A stretch of DNA of 27,740 nt, from contig JBILNK010000038.1 of the NCBI GenBank assembly GCA_044375105.1, positions 1-27,740 of the forward strand. The letters are read 5' to 3'. The stretch is from JBIKLM01 sp044375105. GTDB taxonomy: Bacteria; Planctomycetota; UBA1135; GCA-002686595. The position numbers and the translations under genes were made by a program. The notes under the pieces are model-generated. The model was not told where the DNA came from. It did no database searches and saw only the letters and a list, made by a program, of their open reading frames with translations. Shown here piece after piece: positions 1 through 8,462 of this stretch; the first letter of the stretch is position 1, and every line of letters starts with the position of its first letter.

Positions 1-1627
1 TCGGCGAGCCCAGGCGGATGCCGAATCCGACCGAATGCAGCAGGGGCCCGAAGTTCTGGTCCACCTCGGCGATCAAGCCGGCGTCGTAGAAGCCCACCAG
101 GCCCAGGTTGAACTCGGCGAAATCGAGGCCGGTATCCCAGCGGTCCTCGAGATTGAGCTGGAAGCGGCGTTCGCCGGCGAATTCGCGGGTCGGATAGCCG
201 CGCAGGCCGTTGTCGACGCCCAGGGTCAGCTCGATGGGCAGATCTTGCGATTCGAAGGCTTGGTCGAAGGTCAGGCTGCTGGCCAGCGTGTGGCCCTTGG
301 GCAGCAGCAGATAGCCATGCACGCTGGCGTCCGCCAACCAGCCGACCGCCTCGGAACCATCGCTGCGCAGGGAGCCACCGGCGGTGGCGGTCAGGTAGCT
401 GCCACGCCAGGGCTGCGCCGAAAAGTTGGTCTCGAGAAAGGCTTGTGGCTGCAGCCCCTGCTCGGCCCCTTCTTCGTCGCGATAGAGCCCGCCGACCAAG
501 AGCTCGAAAGCGTAGCCCAGGCGCAGGTCCTGGACGAAGCCGAGGGTGTCCAGGTTGGTTTCCCGGTTGAAGGCCTTGGCGCGATCGAACCCGACCAGGG
601 GCCCCACGAACAAACCACGGGTGTCGCCGGGCACCTCGATCGAGCCGGCCTGGGGGCCCTCGGCGGGGCCGTAGCGGCGGTCGGTGTAGCGCGTCGAGAG
701 ACCGAGGCGCAGGCGTTTGTCCGGCGGTCCGTAGGCGCGCTGCAGGCCGAAGGCCAGGTCCTCCACGGCTTCCGGCACCTCGACCACCGCGTCGCCCCCT
801 TCGAAGTAGTCGACGATCGTGTCGAAGGAGGACACCTCGGCGCGCCAGGACCAGCGGTCGCGCAGGTGCTGCAGCGGTCGCTCGAGGCGCAGACGCAATT
901 GGTCGCCTTCCTCGGTGGTTGCGGCGCGCGCGTCGAAACGCAGGAAACGGTCGAAGACGTAGCGATCGCGATAGCTGACCCCGCCAGCGAATTCGCCCTC
1001 CGTGTTTTCTCGGTAATCGATGCCCAGCCGGTCGCCCTTGCCCAGGAAGTTGCTCTCGGTGATGCCCGCGGAGACGCTGCCCACATCGCCCACGGTGGAG
1101 CCGGCGGCCCCGGCCAGCAGCGACAGTCGGTCGCGGGTCTCGACCACCAGCTCGAGCACGCCGGGCTCCGCGGTCGGGCGCACGCTGGCACGCGCCTCGG
1201 CGTAGAGGCCCGTGGCGCGCAGGTTGCGCTCCAATTCGCGCAATTTGGCCTCCGTCAGCACCTCGCCAGGTTTGAACCAGATCTCGTTGCGCACGGTCTG
1301 CTCGCGGCTGGTCCAGTGCGTGGCATTGGCCAGGCGCTTGAGCCAGGCCCGGCTGTCGTCGGGGAACACGTCCTGGCGCTCGATGCGGATCGGGCCCAAG
1401 GTGCCGAGCGGCGTCGTATCGTCGGGCAGGCCCGGGGGCGTGCCCGCGGGGTCTCCGCCGATCTGCTCCGAGCCCGCCGCGGCGGCCGGGGGTATGGCGG
1501 CCGACACGGTCTGAGCGGCGTCCGCGGGCCCGTCGGCGGACTGCGCCGCCAGCGGGAGCGCCAGACCGAGCGACGCCAACCAGCTCCCAGGGCCGCGGCG
1601 GCGGCGTTGTCGGTGGTGGGCCGGCAT
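1..1627 (-). CDS. Omp85-family outer-membrane beta-barrel protein with POTRA domain (3' end outside window)
   Basis: Reading the minus strand from an ATG at 1627 gives an open frame to the window edge (about 542 codons, C-terminus missing). The N-terminus has a basic stretch (RQRRRR) then a hydrophobic segment ending near AAQSA, a good Sec signal peptide. Residues about 75-165 look like a single POTRA domain (a helix with LRELERNLRATGLY, then a strand). After that come alternating beta-barrel segments such as SNFLGKGDRLGIDY. Residues 471-479 read VDNGLRGYP, matching the conserved LRGY/VRGF motif of barrel loop 6 in the Omp85 superfamily, and the last visible residues (GFGIRLGSP) resemble a final barrel strand. 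Known family role: inserting or translocating proteins at the outer membrane. With one visible POTRA it is unlikely to be the main BamA; a TamA-like or other Omp85 paralogue is more likely. It is divergent from the gene at 1813. Confidence 0.85.
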   Translation of the reverse strand, partial: MPAHHRQRRRRGPGSWLASLGLALPLAAQSADGPADAAQTVSAAIPPAAAAGSEQIGGDPAGTPPGLPDDTTPLGTLGPIRIERQDVFPDDSRAWLKRLANATHWTSREQTVRNEIWFKPGEVLTEAKLRELERNLRATGLYAEARASVRPTAEPGVLELVVETRDRLSLLAGAAGSTVGDVGSVSAGITESNFLGKGDRLGIDYRENTEGEFAGGVSYRDRYVFDRFLRFDARAATTEEGDQLRLRLERPLQHLRDRWSWRAEVSSFDTIVDYFEGGDAVVEVPEAVEDLAFGLQRAYGPPDKRLRLGLSTRYTDRRYGPAEGPQAGSIEVPGDTRGLFVGPLVGFDRAKAFNRETNLDTLGFVQDLRLGYAFELLVGGLYRDEEGAEQGLQPQAFLETNFSAQPWRGSYLTATAGGSLRSDGSEAVGWLADASVHGYLLLPKGHTLASSLTFDQAFESQDLPIELTLGVDNGLRGYPTREFAGERRFQLNLEDRWDTGLDFAEFNLGLVGFYDAGLIAEVDQNFGPLLHSVGFGIRLGSP

Positions 1628-1800
1628 GGTCTGGTGCCGCGCAGTCTGCCCGATCGCTGGCTGCGTACGGCTCGACTTCCGGCGATCCTGCCCCGGCGCA
1701 CGCCCGTCCGACGGCGAGGGCCAGACCCCGAGCAGCGGACGTCCGTCGAGCTGTCGAGCCAGGGCCGCCTCCGGCCCCCGGACCCAATGGTCACGGCTGC

Positions 1801-1806
1801 TAGGAT
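1801..1806 (+). promoter_or_regulatory. Candidate -10 element (TAGGAT) for the MBL-fold gene
   Basis: TAGGAT lies 6 nt before the ATG at 1813. If it is a -10 box, transcription would begin at or next to the start codon, giving a leaderless mRNA. No good -35 is seen, so this is tentative. A similar arrangement with a better -35 occurs before the carbonic anhydrase gene. Confidence 0.3.
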
Positions 1807-1812
1807 GCCCCC

Positions 1813-3126
1813 ATGGAGCTCGGCTTCGAAACGATCGGCAACGCCACGCTCATTTGCCACGACCGCGGCCCCCTGCTGGTCACCGACCCCTGGACGCATG
1901 GCAGCGCCTACTTCGGCTCCTGGACCCTCCAGCACGAGATCCCGGCGGCCCAGCTGGCCGATATCCAAGCCTGCCGCTACGTCTGGCTGTCCCACGGCCA
2001 CCCGGACCACCTGAGCCTCGAATCGCTCGAGCACCTGCGCGGGGCCGAGATCCTGCTGCCCGACCACTACGGCGAACGGGTCCAGCGCGAGCTGCGCGCG
2101 GCCGGCTTCCGCACCTGGGTCCTCAAGGACGGCCTGTGGCTCTCGCTGTCGCCGCGCCTGCGGATCATGAGCCTGGCCAACATCTTCCAGGACGCGGTGC
2201 TGCTGGTCGACCTGGACGGCCGCGCCCTGGTGGTCAACGCCAACGACGCCGGCGACCGCGGCGCCGGTTTCCTGTTGAAGGAGCTGGCCCCGCGCTTCGA
2301 GCGCTCGTTCCTGCTGGCCTTGGTCAGCCATGGGGACGCGGACATGATCCAGATGCTCGACGATCAGGGCCGGCTGCTGCCGCCCTACGAGGAGCGCTAC
2401 GACCTGCGCCCGGCGATTCTCTCGATGCTCGGCGGCTACGGCCTGTCGAGCTACGTGCCCTTCGCGACCCTGCACCAGTACCAGCGCGCCGACAGCATCT
2501 GGGCCAACCGCTACGTGGTGCGGCCGGAGGACTTCCGGCCCCGCTCCGCCGCAGAGCGCGAACGGCTGCTGCCGGCCTACCTGAGCTACGACGCCCTCGG
2601 CGATGCGTGGCGGGCGATCGAGCCTCGTCCGATCGAGCCCCAGCCGATCGACCCGCGCCGCTTCGGCGACGATTGGTCGGAGCGCCTGAGCCCCGCCGAG
2701 GCCGAGGCCTTGCGGGCCTATTTCCTGCGTTTCGAGCACCTGAACCAGCATGTCGGCTTCCTGGAGTTCGTGGTCGGCGGCGAGGTCCAGCGCATCGAGC
2801 TGTCCGCGAAGTTGCAGCGCGGGATCCGCTTCGAGACGCCGCGCGGCTCGCTGGTCAAATGCATCGAATGGCAGGTCTTCGACGACCTGATGATCGGCAA
2901 CTTCACCCGCACCACCCTGCTGGGCGATTGGCCCTCGAAGCGCACCGACGGACTCTATCCGGACTTCAATCCCTTCGTGACCAAGTTCGGCGACAACGGC
3001 GGCGCGCGCACGTCGGCCGAGCTGCGCGCCTATTTCGCCGAATACCGGCGGCGCGGCTTCACCGGATTCGGCGACCAACCCGCCGACCGGGCCCTCGAGC
3101 TGGCCCTGGCCCCGTACCTCCGCTGA
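1813..3126 (+). CDS. Metallo-beta-lactamase-fold hydrolase with extra C-terminal domain
   Basis: A 437-residue protein. The metal-binding signature is H61-G-H63-P-D65-H66 (the HxHxDH motif) preceded by a beta strand (RYVWLS), and residues 142-147 (NANDAG) supply a downstream Asp typical of the fold. The N-terminal half (about 1-185) follows the layout of UlaG/CMP-Neu5Ac-hydroxylase-like members: a buried strand with TDPW, then SHGHPDHLS, then a predicted strand ending in NAND. The C-terminal 200 residues include VGGEVQRIELSAKLQ and WQVFDDLMIGNFTRTTLL and match nothing I recognise. There is no signal peptide, so it is probably cytosolic. The substrate is unknown. The secreted protein gene at 3152 starts 25 nt after its stop, so the two may be co-transcribed. 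The ATG at 1813 is preceded by CCCCC and lacks a Shine-Dalgarno sequence. Confidence 0.85.
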   Translation: MELGFETIGNATLICHDRGPLLVTDPWTHGSAYFGSWTLQHEIPAAQLADIQACRYVWLSHGHPDHLSLESLEHLRGAEILLPDHYGERVQRELRAAGFRTWVLKDGLWLSLSPRLRIMSLANIFQDAVLLVDLDGRALVVNANDAGDRGAGFLLKELAPRFERSFLLALVSHGDADMIQMLDDQGRLLPPYEERYDLRPAILSMLGGYGLSSYVPFATLHQYQRADSIWANRYVVRPEDFRPRSAAERERLLPAYLSYDALGDAWRAIEPRPIEPQPIDPRRFGDDWSERLSPAEAEALRAYFLRFEHLNQHVGFLEFVVGGEVQRIELSAKLQRGIRFETPRGSLVKCIEWQVFDDLMIGNFTRTTLLGDWPSKRTDGLYPDFNPFVTKFGDNGGARTSAELRAYFAEYRRRGFTGFGDQPADRALELALAPYLR

Positions 3127-3151
3127 CGCCCGCCCAGGCGTCGCCGCCTTC

Positions 3152-4618
3152 GTGCGCCTCGGTCGGTCCCCGCTGAGCTCAGAGCGCCTCTCGGCGCCGC
3201 GGGCGGCCGCGCCCGGAGCCGGCTCGCTCGTTGGCCGAGGCGCGCTGCTGCTGTGGTGCGCCGCGCTCGGCAGCCTGTGCGCCGCCCTCCAAGGAGCTTG
3301 CGCGGCAGCCACGACGTCTGCAGCCCGCGCGCCAGGCGCACCGAACATCGCTAGCGCCGCTCAGTCCGCGCAGAGCGGCGCCTCCGAAAAGGACCTGAAT
3401 GAAGCCCCTGCGCGCGCGTCCTTGCAATCGTCTCAAGAAGCAGGGTCGCTGCAAGAAGCGGGGTCTCCTCAGGAAGTCGAACCGGCGCCGAGGAGCGATT
3501 TCCGTACGGATCTACAAACCGCCCGCCGGGCCCTGGTGGAATTCGAGACCAGCCGCGCGGCGCTGCTCGATCCGCGCAGCTACGAGGACCCGCTGCTGGG
3601 CCGGATCTCGGCCCCGAGTCCGCAGGTGCGAGAGCTCGGCATCGAAGCCAGAGACGCCGCCGATGGCGCCGAGTGGCGGCCGCGGCTGCGGCTCGAGTTC
3701 CGACCGGACGGACGGCTCGCCAGCGCGACCGCCTGGGATGCCTTCGGAACCTGCCTGGGCGTCACCCACTTCCGCTACGCACCCGAAGGGCGCTTGCTGG
3801 AAGCGCGCCGCCAAACGGCCTCCACGGCCCCGGAGACGCTCGAATGGCGGCGTTTCGAGCCCGATGGCGCGGCCGTGCGGATCCAACACGGCGGACCCGG
3901 CGAGGCGCTGCTGGACAGCGAGCGGGTCGATGCGGACGGGCGTCTGCTGGAACGCCGCGCCCTGGAGCCCGCTGGGAGCTGGATCGACTGGCGCGCGGAC
4001 CGCGCCCCGAACGGCGATCTGCTGGCCGTCCACGAGCGCCGGAAGGACGGCCAGGAACGCCTGGTGCTGAGCGCCCGGGCGCTGCCGCCGCTGGTCGAGG
4101 TGTCTTGCCATCACGACGGCGCGGCGATCCCGTTCCTGCTGCGCCTGAAGCCCAGCCGGCCGGGAGAGACCGGATTCGAGCTGGAGCTCGAACCCCAGGG
4201 CGCGCGCCTGCTGCTGCAACGCCCCCAGGGCGGCTCGCCAACGCGCGAGGGCGCCGAGCCAGGCGCCCCGCCCGCCTCGGAACCGGACCTCGCCTGGGAG
4301 CGCCTGCAGGTGCGTCTGTGGCAGCCGCCCCGCCGTCAGGGGCGCCCCCTGTTTCCGCGCTTCGAGCCCGGTTGGCTCGAAGCGGAGCGCGTCGGGCCTT
4401 GGTCGGCCGGCGGCGGGGCTGCGCCGCTGCGGCTGGAACTGGGCGCGGCGGAGCCGGAGCCCGCCGACGGCGCCCTGCGCTTCGTCAGCGTCGAATCGCA
4501 GCATAGCCAATGGCGCTCCGGCCGTCTCGAACGCTACTCGCGCGCTCGCCGGGCCTTCGAGCCCACCGGCCAGGAGTTCCGGTGCGATTGGCGGGCCGAA
4601 CCGCAGCAGGCCCGTTGA
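3152..4618 (+). CDS. Secreted protein of unknown function with YD/RHS-like repeats
   Basis: I do not recognise a family. The frame starts with GTG at 3152 and runs 488 codons with strongly GC-biased third positions, which supports it as the coding frame over the overlapping open frames. Residues about 26-52 (LVGRGALLLWCAALGSLCAALQ region) form a hydrophobic signal segment followed by an Ala/Ser/Glu-rich linker with a short duplicated block (residues about 88-108, QEAGSLQEAGSPQE). From about residue 165 onward there are repeated short beta-type units of the kind PDGRL...W..FGTCLG, PEGRLLEARR, ADGRLLERR and PNGDLLAVHERR. These resemble the antiparallel strands of YD/RHS or MORN-type repeats but are too degenerate to assign. 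No lipobox with canonical spacing is seen. Probably periplasmic or cell-surface. The exact start is uncertain because of the 25-residue N-extension before the hydrophobic stretch. Confidence 0.65.
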   Translation: MRLGRSPLSSERLSAPRAAAPGAGSLVGRGALLLWCAALGSLCAALQGACAAATTSAARAPGAPNIASAAQSAQSGASEKDLNEAPARASLQSSQEAGSLQEAGSPQEVEPAPRSDFRTDLQTARRALVEFETSRAALLDPRSYEDPLLGRISAPSPQVRELGIEARDAADGAEWRPRLRLEFRPDGRLASATAWDAFGTCLGVTHFRYAPEGRLLEARRQTASTAPETLEWRRFEPDGAAVRIQHGGPGEALLDSERVDADGRLLERRALEPAGSWIDWRADRAPNGDLLAVHERRKDGQERLVLSARALPPLVEVSCHHDGAAIPFLLRLKPSRPGETGFELELEPQGARLLLQRPQGGSPTREGAEPGAPPASEPDLAWERLQVRLWQPPRRQGRPLFPRFEPGWLEAERVGPWSAGGGAAPLRLELGAAEPEPADGALRFVSVESQHSQWRSGRLERYSRARRAFEPTGQEFRCDWRAEPQQAR

Positions 4619-4788
4619 GCGGCCCGGAAGCTCCGCGCTTCGGACCGCCGCAGAGCGAGAGCGCTCCGTCGGCAGGCCGCCGGGCCGGGCTCCGTTTTCG
4701 ATCGGGGTTCGGCCGCGCTCGGTCTCGCCGACCCCAAAGCGGCTCCTCCGAGTCGCTGAAGGCCGGGGTGCTCGCCGATCCAAAGCGC

Positions 4789-4826
4789 CGGCGCCCGCGG
4801 GGCCACGGGGGCCGCCGCGGGCGCCG
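4789..4826. terminator. Strong GC hairpin between convergent genes
   Basis: CGGCGCCCGCGG (4789-4800) is perfectly complementary to CCGCGGGCGCCG (4815-4826). The loop itself contains GGCC at 4801-4804 and 4810-4813. It lies between the convergent ends of the secreted protein gene (4618) and flgE (4848), so it could stop transcription from both sides. There is no T-tract. The remainder of the 229-nt gap shows nothing else. Confidence 0.45.
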
Positions 4827-4847
4827 TTGAGAGCGCGGGCGCTTCGA

Positions 4848-6764
4848 TCAGACGATGTTGTTGGCTTCCTCGAGCATCCGGTCCTGGATGTTGATCAGGC
4901 GCGCGTTGGCTTGGAAGCCGCGCTGGGCCAAGATCAAGCGCACGAATTCCTCGGCCGAGTCGACGTTCGAGGCCTCCAGGGCACCGCCCAGCACGTCTCC
5001 CGCGCCGGAGCCGTCCCCGAAGCGTGCCTGGCCAGAGTTCTGGGACTGGGTGAAGTAGCTGTTGCCGACTTCTATCAGGCCACGCTCGTTGGCGAATGTG
5101 GCGATGCCGAATTCACCCAAGACGCGGTCCTGGCCATTCGAATAGACGCCGATGACCTGGCCTTGTTCGTTGACGCTGAGGTTGGCTAGTTCGCCGGCCC
5201 CGTAGCCGTCCTGGCCTTCCGCCAGGAGGCTGGAAGCGCCGCCATACTGGGTCACTCCGGAGAACTGCGCGTTGCCGCTCAGCCGCAAGGTCAATTCAGC
5301 CGGAGGCAGGCTGCCGAACTGCAGCTGGATCGGCAGGTTGAGCTGGCCGGACAGCTGGCCCTGGGAGTCGAAATTGAGGCCGTCGAGCTGGCCGGTGAAG
5401 ACCGTGCCGTCGCCGTCGGGGAGTGCTGCGGTCACGCCCCAATCGCCCGCCGGCAGGCGCTCGAACTGGAAGTTGAGCAGGTGTGGGATGCCCAGGCTGT
5501 CGTACACCTGGATCGAGGTCGTAACGGTGTCGGGGCCGGTGCCTTCGGAGGTCACATTGAAGGCGGTGAAGGCCCAGTTGGAGGCGCCGGTCTGGCCCTC
5601 GTCGTCCATCAGCACCAGGCTCAGGGAAGCCTCGCCCGGTTCGTCCGCGTCGAGCTGGATCTTGCCGCTGCCCGGGTCGAAGCTGGCCGTGGCGTCGGGA
5701 AAGAGCGCGTTGATGCGCGCCACCAGGTCCGCGATCGTGGTGCCATCGGTGCCGTAGGTGAACGACCCATCGATCGGGTTGCCGGCGGAATCGGTGCCGG
5801 TGATGCGGATCTGGTCGCCCGTCTGGTAGTCGGCGTTGTTGATCACCAGGGTGTTCAGGTCGGTCGATCCGTTGGCCGACGCCTGGGTGCCCTTGACCAG
5901 GTTGGTGGAGAGTCCGGTCAGGGCGGCCAGGTCCTGGGGCGCGTCGCCGGGGATCACCAGGATCGTGGCGGTTTGGCCGACCTTGTCGGTGGTCAGCTGC
6001 AGCGCGCCGCCGACCACGCTGGCGGTGACGCCCGGCACCTGCGCCTCGATTTCGTCGGCGATCTGCTGGGCGGTGATCGGCGCCCCGGTCGAAGTGATCT
6101 GCACCGTGCGCGGGCTGCCGCCGCTGACGGAGACCTCCATTTCGAAGGTTTCGCCGGCCGGAATCGTGTAGGGCCCCGCGAGGCTGCCCGTCAGCTGGGC
6201 GGCGGTGCCACTCATCAGGGCCGCGCCCATGGCGAGTTGCTCGGGCAGCGGTCCGCCCACCTCGGCGGGCAGGTTCCCGGAAAAGACCACCTCGCTGGTG
6301 GCCTGGGGCTCGATCGTGGCCTGGGTGTCGATGGTCACCGGCTGGCCATTGCCGTCGAGCACCCGGTAACCGGTTCGGACGTCGACCAGGTTGCTGTTCG
6401 CATCCAAGCCGAAGGACCCGTTGCGCGTGTAGAGCTGCTTGGCGCCGTCGGTGACCGCGAAGAAGCCGGCCCCGGCCAGGGCCAGGTCGAAGGGGCGGCC
6501 CGTGAAACTGATGCTGCCCTGGCGCATGTCTCGGTCGACCCGTGAGAGCTGGGAGCCGAGACCGATCTGGCTCGGGTTGGTGCCGCCCAGGGAGTTGGTC
6601 GGTGGCGAGCCGAAGGTGAAAGTCTGGCTCAAAATCGTGGCGAACAGGGCGCGGCTGCTCTTGAAGCCGTTCGTGTTCACGTTGGCCAGGTTGTCGCCGA
6701 TGACGTCCATCCATTGCTGGTGGGCGCGCAGGCCGCCGACGGCCGCAAGCAGGGCACGGGTCAT
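4848..6764 (-). CDS. flgE: Flagellar hook protein FlgE
   Basis: A 638-residue hook subunit, which polymerises outside the cell into the curved joint between flagellar rod and filament. The N-terminal rod-type segment (MTRALLAAVGGLRAHQQWM, then GDNLANVNTNGFKSSR at about 23-38) and the C-terminal segment 595-638 (ALEASNVDSAEEFVRLILAQRGFQANARLI) are diagnostic of the FlgE/FlgG axial family. GRPFDLALAGAGFF (about 89-102) is the usual conserved mid-block. The protein is clearly longer than the roughly 400 residues of enterobacterial FlgE; the extra length is two related insertions at about 190-275 and 300-388, each with a hook-IN-like pattern (TAQQIADEIEAQVPG and TTIADLVARINALFPD followed by a strand). 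The ATG at 6764 lacks a clear Shine-Dalgarno. It is last in the fliK-flgD-flgE unit, 56 nt after flgD. Confidence 0.97.
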   Translation of the reverse strand: MTRALLAAVGGLRAHQQWMDVIGDNLANVNTNGFKSSRALFATILSQTFTFGSPPTNSLGGTNPSQIGLGSQLSRVDRDMRQGSISFTGRPFDLALAGAGFFAVTDGAKQLYTRNGSFGLDANSNLVDVRTGYRVLDGNGQPVTIDTQATIEPQATSEVVFSGNLPAEVGGPLPEQLAMGAALMSGTAAQLTGSLAGPYTIPAGETFEMEVSVSGGSPRTVQITSTGAPITAQQIADEIEAQVPGVTASVVGGALQLTTDKVGQTATILVIPGDAPQDLAALTGLSTNLVKGTQASANGSTDLNTLVINNADYQTGDQIRITGTDSAGNPIDGSFTYGTDGTTIADLVARINALFPDATASFDPGSGKIQLDADEPGEASLSLVLMDDEGQTGASNWAFTAFNVTSEGTGPDTVTTSIQVYDSLGIPHLLNFQFERLPAGDWGVTAALPDGDGTVFTGQLDGLNFDSQGQLSGQLNLPIQLQFGSLPPAELTLRLSGNAQFSGVTQYGGASSLLAEGQDGYGAGELANLSVNEQGQVIGVYSNGQDRVLGEFGIATFANERGLIEVGNSYFTQSQNSGQARFGDGSGAGDVLGGALEASNVDSAEEFVRLILAQRGFQANARLINIQDRMLEEANNIV

Positions 6765-6820
6765 GTTGCTATCCGGTCTGAGGAGGGGGGTACGGGTGGG
6801 AAGCGGACCGTGGGTCCCGA

Positions 6821-7327
6821 TCAGGCGTCGGCTTGGCCGGCGGTGGTGGTCGCCGGGAACTCGTCTTCGTCCTGCTCGGCAGCATCGCCGGCTTGGCCGG
6901 CGGCTTCGACCTCGGTCACGAAAGCCAGGGGCACGCTCTGGCCGCCGATCGAGAGGTAGGTCACGCCCTCGATCAGCTTCACCGAATCGACCTTGCCCGC
7001 ACCGGAGAGGCCCAGCTCGCTGTCCTCCCAGGTGACCTTCTGGCCGATCAGGTTGCTGCTCTGACTGAGCTGCGACAACACCGCATTGCCCTGGTTGAGC
7101 AGGGTCAGCGTCTTGATGTTGTCGTTCATCTGCTGCATCTGCTCCAGGCTCGAGAATTGGGCCAATTGCGCCACGAATTCTTCGTTGCTCTGGGGGTTGC
7201 TCGGGTCCTGGTTCTTGAGCTGGGCGACCAGCAGTTTCATGAAGGCGTCCTTGTCCAGGCTCTGGTCCTGTTTGGTGATGCCGGCCAAGGAGCTGGAGGC
7301 GGGGGCGCTGACGGTGCTGATGTCCAT
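6821..7327 (-). CDS. flgD: Flagellar hook-capping protein FlgD
   Basis: A 168-residue hook assembly scaffold that caps the growing hook and allows FlgE to polymerise. The N-terminal block DKDAFMKLLVAQLKNQDPSNPQSNEEFVAQLAQFSSLEQM is the family signature, followed by NLIGQKVTWEDSELGLSGAGKVDSVKLIEG, which matches the small Tudor-like segment. The usual Ig/FnIII-like C-terminal part of enterobacterial FlgD (about 230 residues) is absent; instead the protein ends in an Ala/Asp/Glu-rich tail (AEQDEDEFPATTT). Short FlgD proteins are known in other phyla, so this need not be a truncation. The start is set by the ATG giving MDISTVSAPASS, 7 nt after the fliK stop codon. That spacing indicates one operon, probably with translational coupling. 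Confidence 0.96.
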   Translation of the reverse strand: MDISTVSAPASSSLAGITKQDQSLDKDAFMKLLVAQLKNQDPSNPQSNEEFVAQLAQFSSLEQMQQMNDNIKTLTLLNQGNAVLSQLSQSSNLIGQKVTWEDSELGLSGAGKVDSVKLIEGVTYLSIGGQSVPLAFVTEVEAAGQAGDAAEQDEDEFPATTTAGQADA

Positions 7328-7334
7328 GGGTGGC

Positions 7335-8462
7335 TCAGGCCAGGGTGTCGATGCCGCCCGGGCGAACCGGGCGCGGGGTTGTCGGGAGCAGCGCGGGTTG
7401 GCGCGGCTCGCTGGGCTCGGCGGCGCTGATGCGCAGGCGTTGGCGGCGCGGCGAGCTCGGCGCTTCGTCGGGCGAGCGCTGGCCGGAGGCCGCGCCACGC
7501 GGATCGAAGCTGAGCTCGAGCTCCCGGACCGCCAGCCCGCGGGCTTCGAAGGCCTGACGCAGCTCGGGCAGTTGGTTGCGCAGGGCTTCGAGGGCCTCCC
7601 TGGACTCGACGCGCAGGAGAGCCCGCACGGACTTGGCCCGCAGCTCGAGCTGCACGCTGACCCGCCCCAGCTCGGCCGGCTCGAGTTCGAGGCGCGCGTG
7701 GCGCTGGTCCGGATCGATTTCGAGGCGCAGGCCATCGAGCTGCAGGCTCTCGCTGGGCGCCGACGCGGCGGGGCTGGCCTGAGTTGCGGCCGGCGGGGGG
7801 GTCGCGGGCGCCTCCGGACGGTTCTGGGCTGGGGCCGCGGGTCCGAGGCGCTCGGCGGCGGAGGTCGCGGCAGACGGGCCCGTTTCAGCGTGTTGGGGCG
7901 CGCTGACGACGATTTCCTCGGCCAATCCGGGGGTCGCGGACAGACGGCCCGGGGTTTCAGCAGCCGCGGAGCCGCCGGCCCCTTCAAGGGGGCTGGAGTA
8001 CCCCGTTAGCGCGGCGGAGTCTGTCGAGATTTCGGGGTTGGACGGCCTGCGCTGCAGCGTTTCCACCGGCACCGGCTCCCACTCCGAAGGCGCAGGAGAA
8101 AACCCGGTCGCAGGCGCAAACGCAGGCGCAGGCGCAAACGCGGTCGCAGGCGAAGGCGCAGGCGAAGGCGCAGGCGTCAAGACCTGGGCTTCGACAAACC
8201 CGGATGTCCGCGGGCTGGACGGATCCTCGGAACGTTGCTCCCCAGGGCGACCGCGGTCCCATTCCTCCCCGCGGGTGGCCTGGCGCTGCCCGGCGGTCCC
8301 TGCCCGCTGCTGCTCCAGGGCGCGCTCGAAGCGCGCCGCGCGAGGATCTTCAGCGCGCTCCGGCCCGCCCGCCGGACGGGGACGGGAGATGGAATCCGCG
8401 CGCTCGGCCAGCTCCGTCCAGGGGCTGGCCGCACTGTCCGGCGATGCGGCGCTCGATTGCAT
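7335..8462 (-). CDS. fliK: Flagellar hook-length control protein FliK
   Basis: A 375-residue protein. The C-terminal domain (about 255-340) carries the Flg_hook pattern: LDGLRLEIDPDQ, then ELEPAELGRVSVQLELRAKSV, then RNQLPELRQAFEARGLAVRELEL. It switches export specificity when the hook reaches full length. The long N-terminal region is Pro/Ala/Ser-rich and disordered, as expected of the molecular ruler. Residues about 96-126 are encoded by short tandem repeats (see the repeat entry). The start is the ATG at 8462 (MQSSAASPDSAASP); the frame remains open upstream to 8780, but that extension has no family resemblance and a sigma-54-like promoter lies inside it. A GGAG sits 11 nt upstream, one of few possible Shine-Dalgarno sites in the window. 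First gene of fliK-flgD-flgE. Confidence 0.92.
   Translation of the reverse strand: MQSSAASPDSAASPWTELAERADSISRPRPAGGPERAEDPRAARFERALEQQRAGTAGQRQATRGEEWDRGRPGEQRSEDPSSPRTSGFVEAQVLTPAPSPAPSPATAFAPAPAFAPATGFSPAPSEWEPVPVETLQRRPSNPEISTDSAALTGYSSPLEGAGGSAAAETPGRLSATPGLAEEIVVSAPQHAETGPSAATSAAERLGPAAPAQNRPEAPATPPPAATQASPAASAPSESLQLDGLRLEIDPDQRHARLELEPAELGRVSVQLELRAKSVRALLRVESREALEALRNQLPELRQAFEARGLAVRELELSFDPRGAASGQRSPDEAPSSPRRQRLRISAAEPSEPRQPALLPTTPRPVRPGGIDTLA
8085..8177 (-). repeat. In-frame hexamer-based tandem repeat inside fliK
   Basis: On the plus strand the stretch is built from variants of GGCGCA/GGCGAA, with an 18-nt unit of the form GGCGCAAACGC(A/G)G(G/T)CGCA occurring twice in tandem. 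In FliK it encodes a run of AP, SPAP and AFAP units. Every unit is a multiple of 3 nt, so changes in copy number would alter ruler length without breaking the frame. Confidence 0.8.

Noticed and set aside
35..2014. A 659-codon open frame on the plus strand opposite the Omp85 gene
   Set aside because: Its translation is Gly/Ala/Gln/Arg-rich with no family resemblance, while the opposite strand gives a signal peptide, POTRA and LRGYP barrel motif.
3152..3300. Lipoprotein signal in the secreted repeat protein
   Set aside because: Cys residues in and after the hydrophobic segment do not follow a proper L-A/S-G/A-C lipobox.
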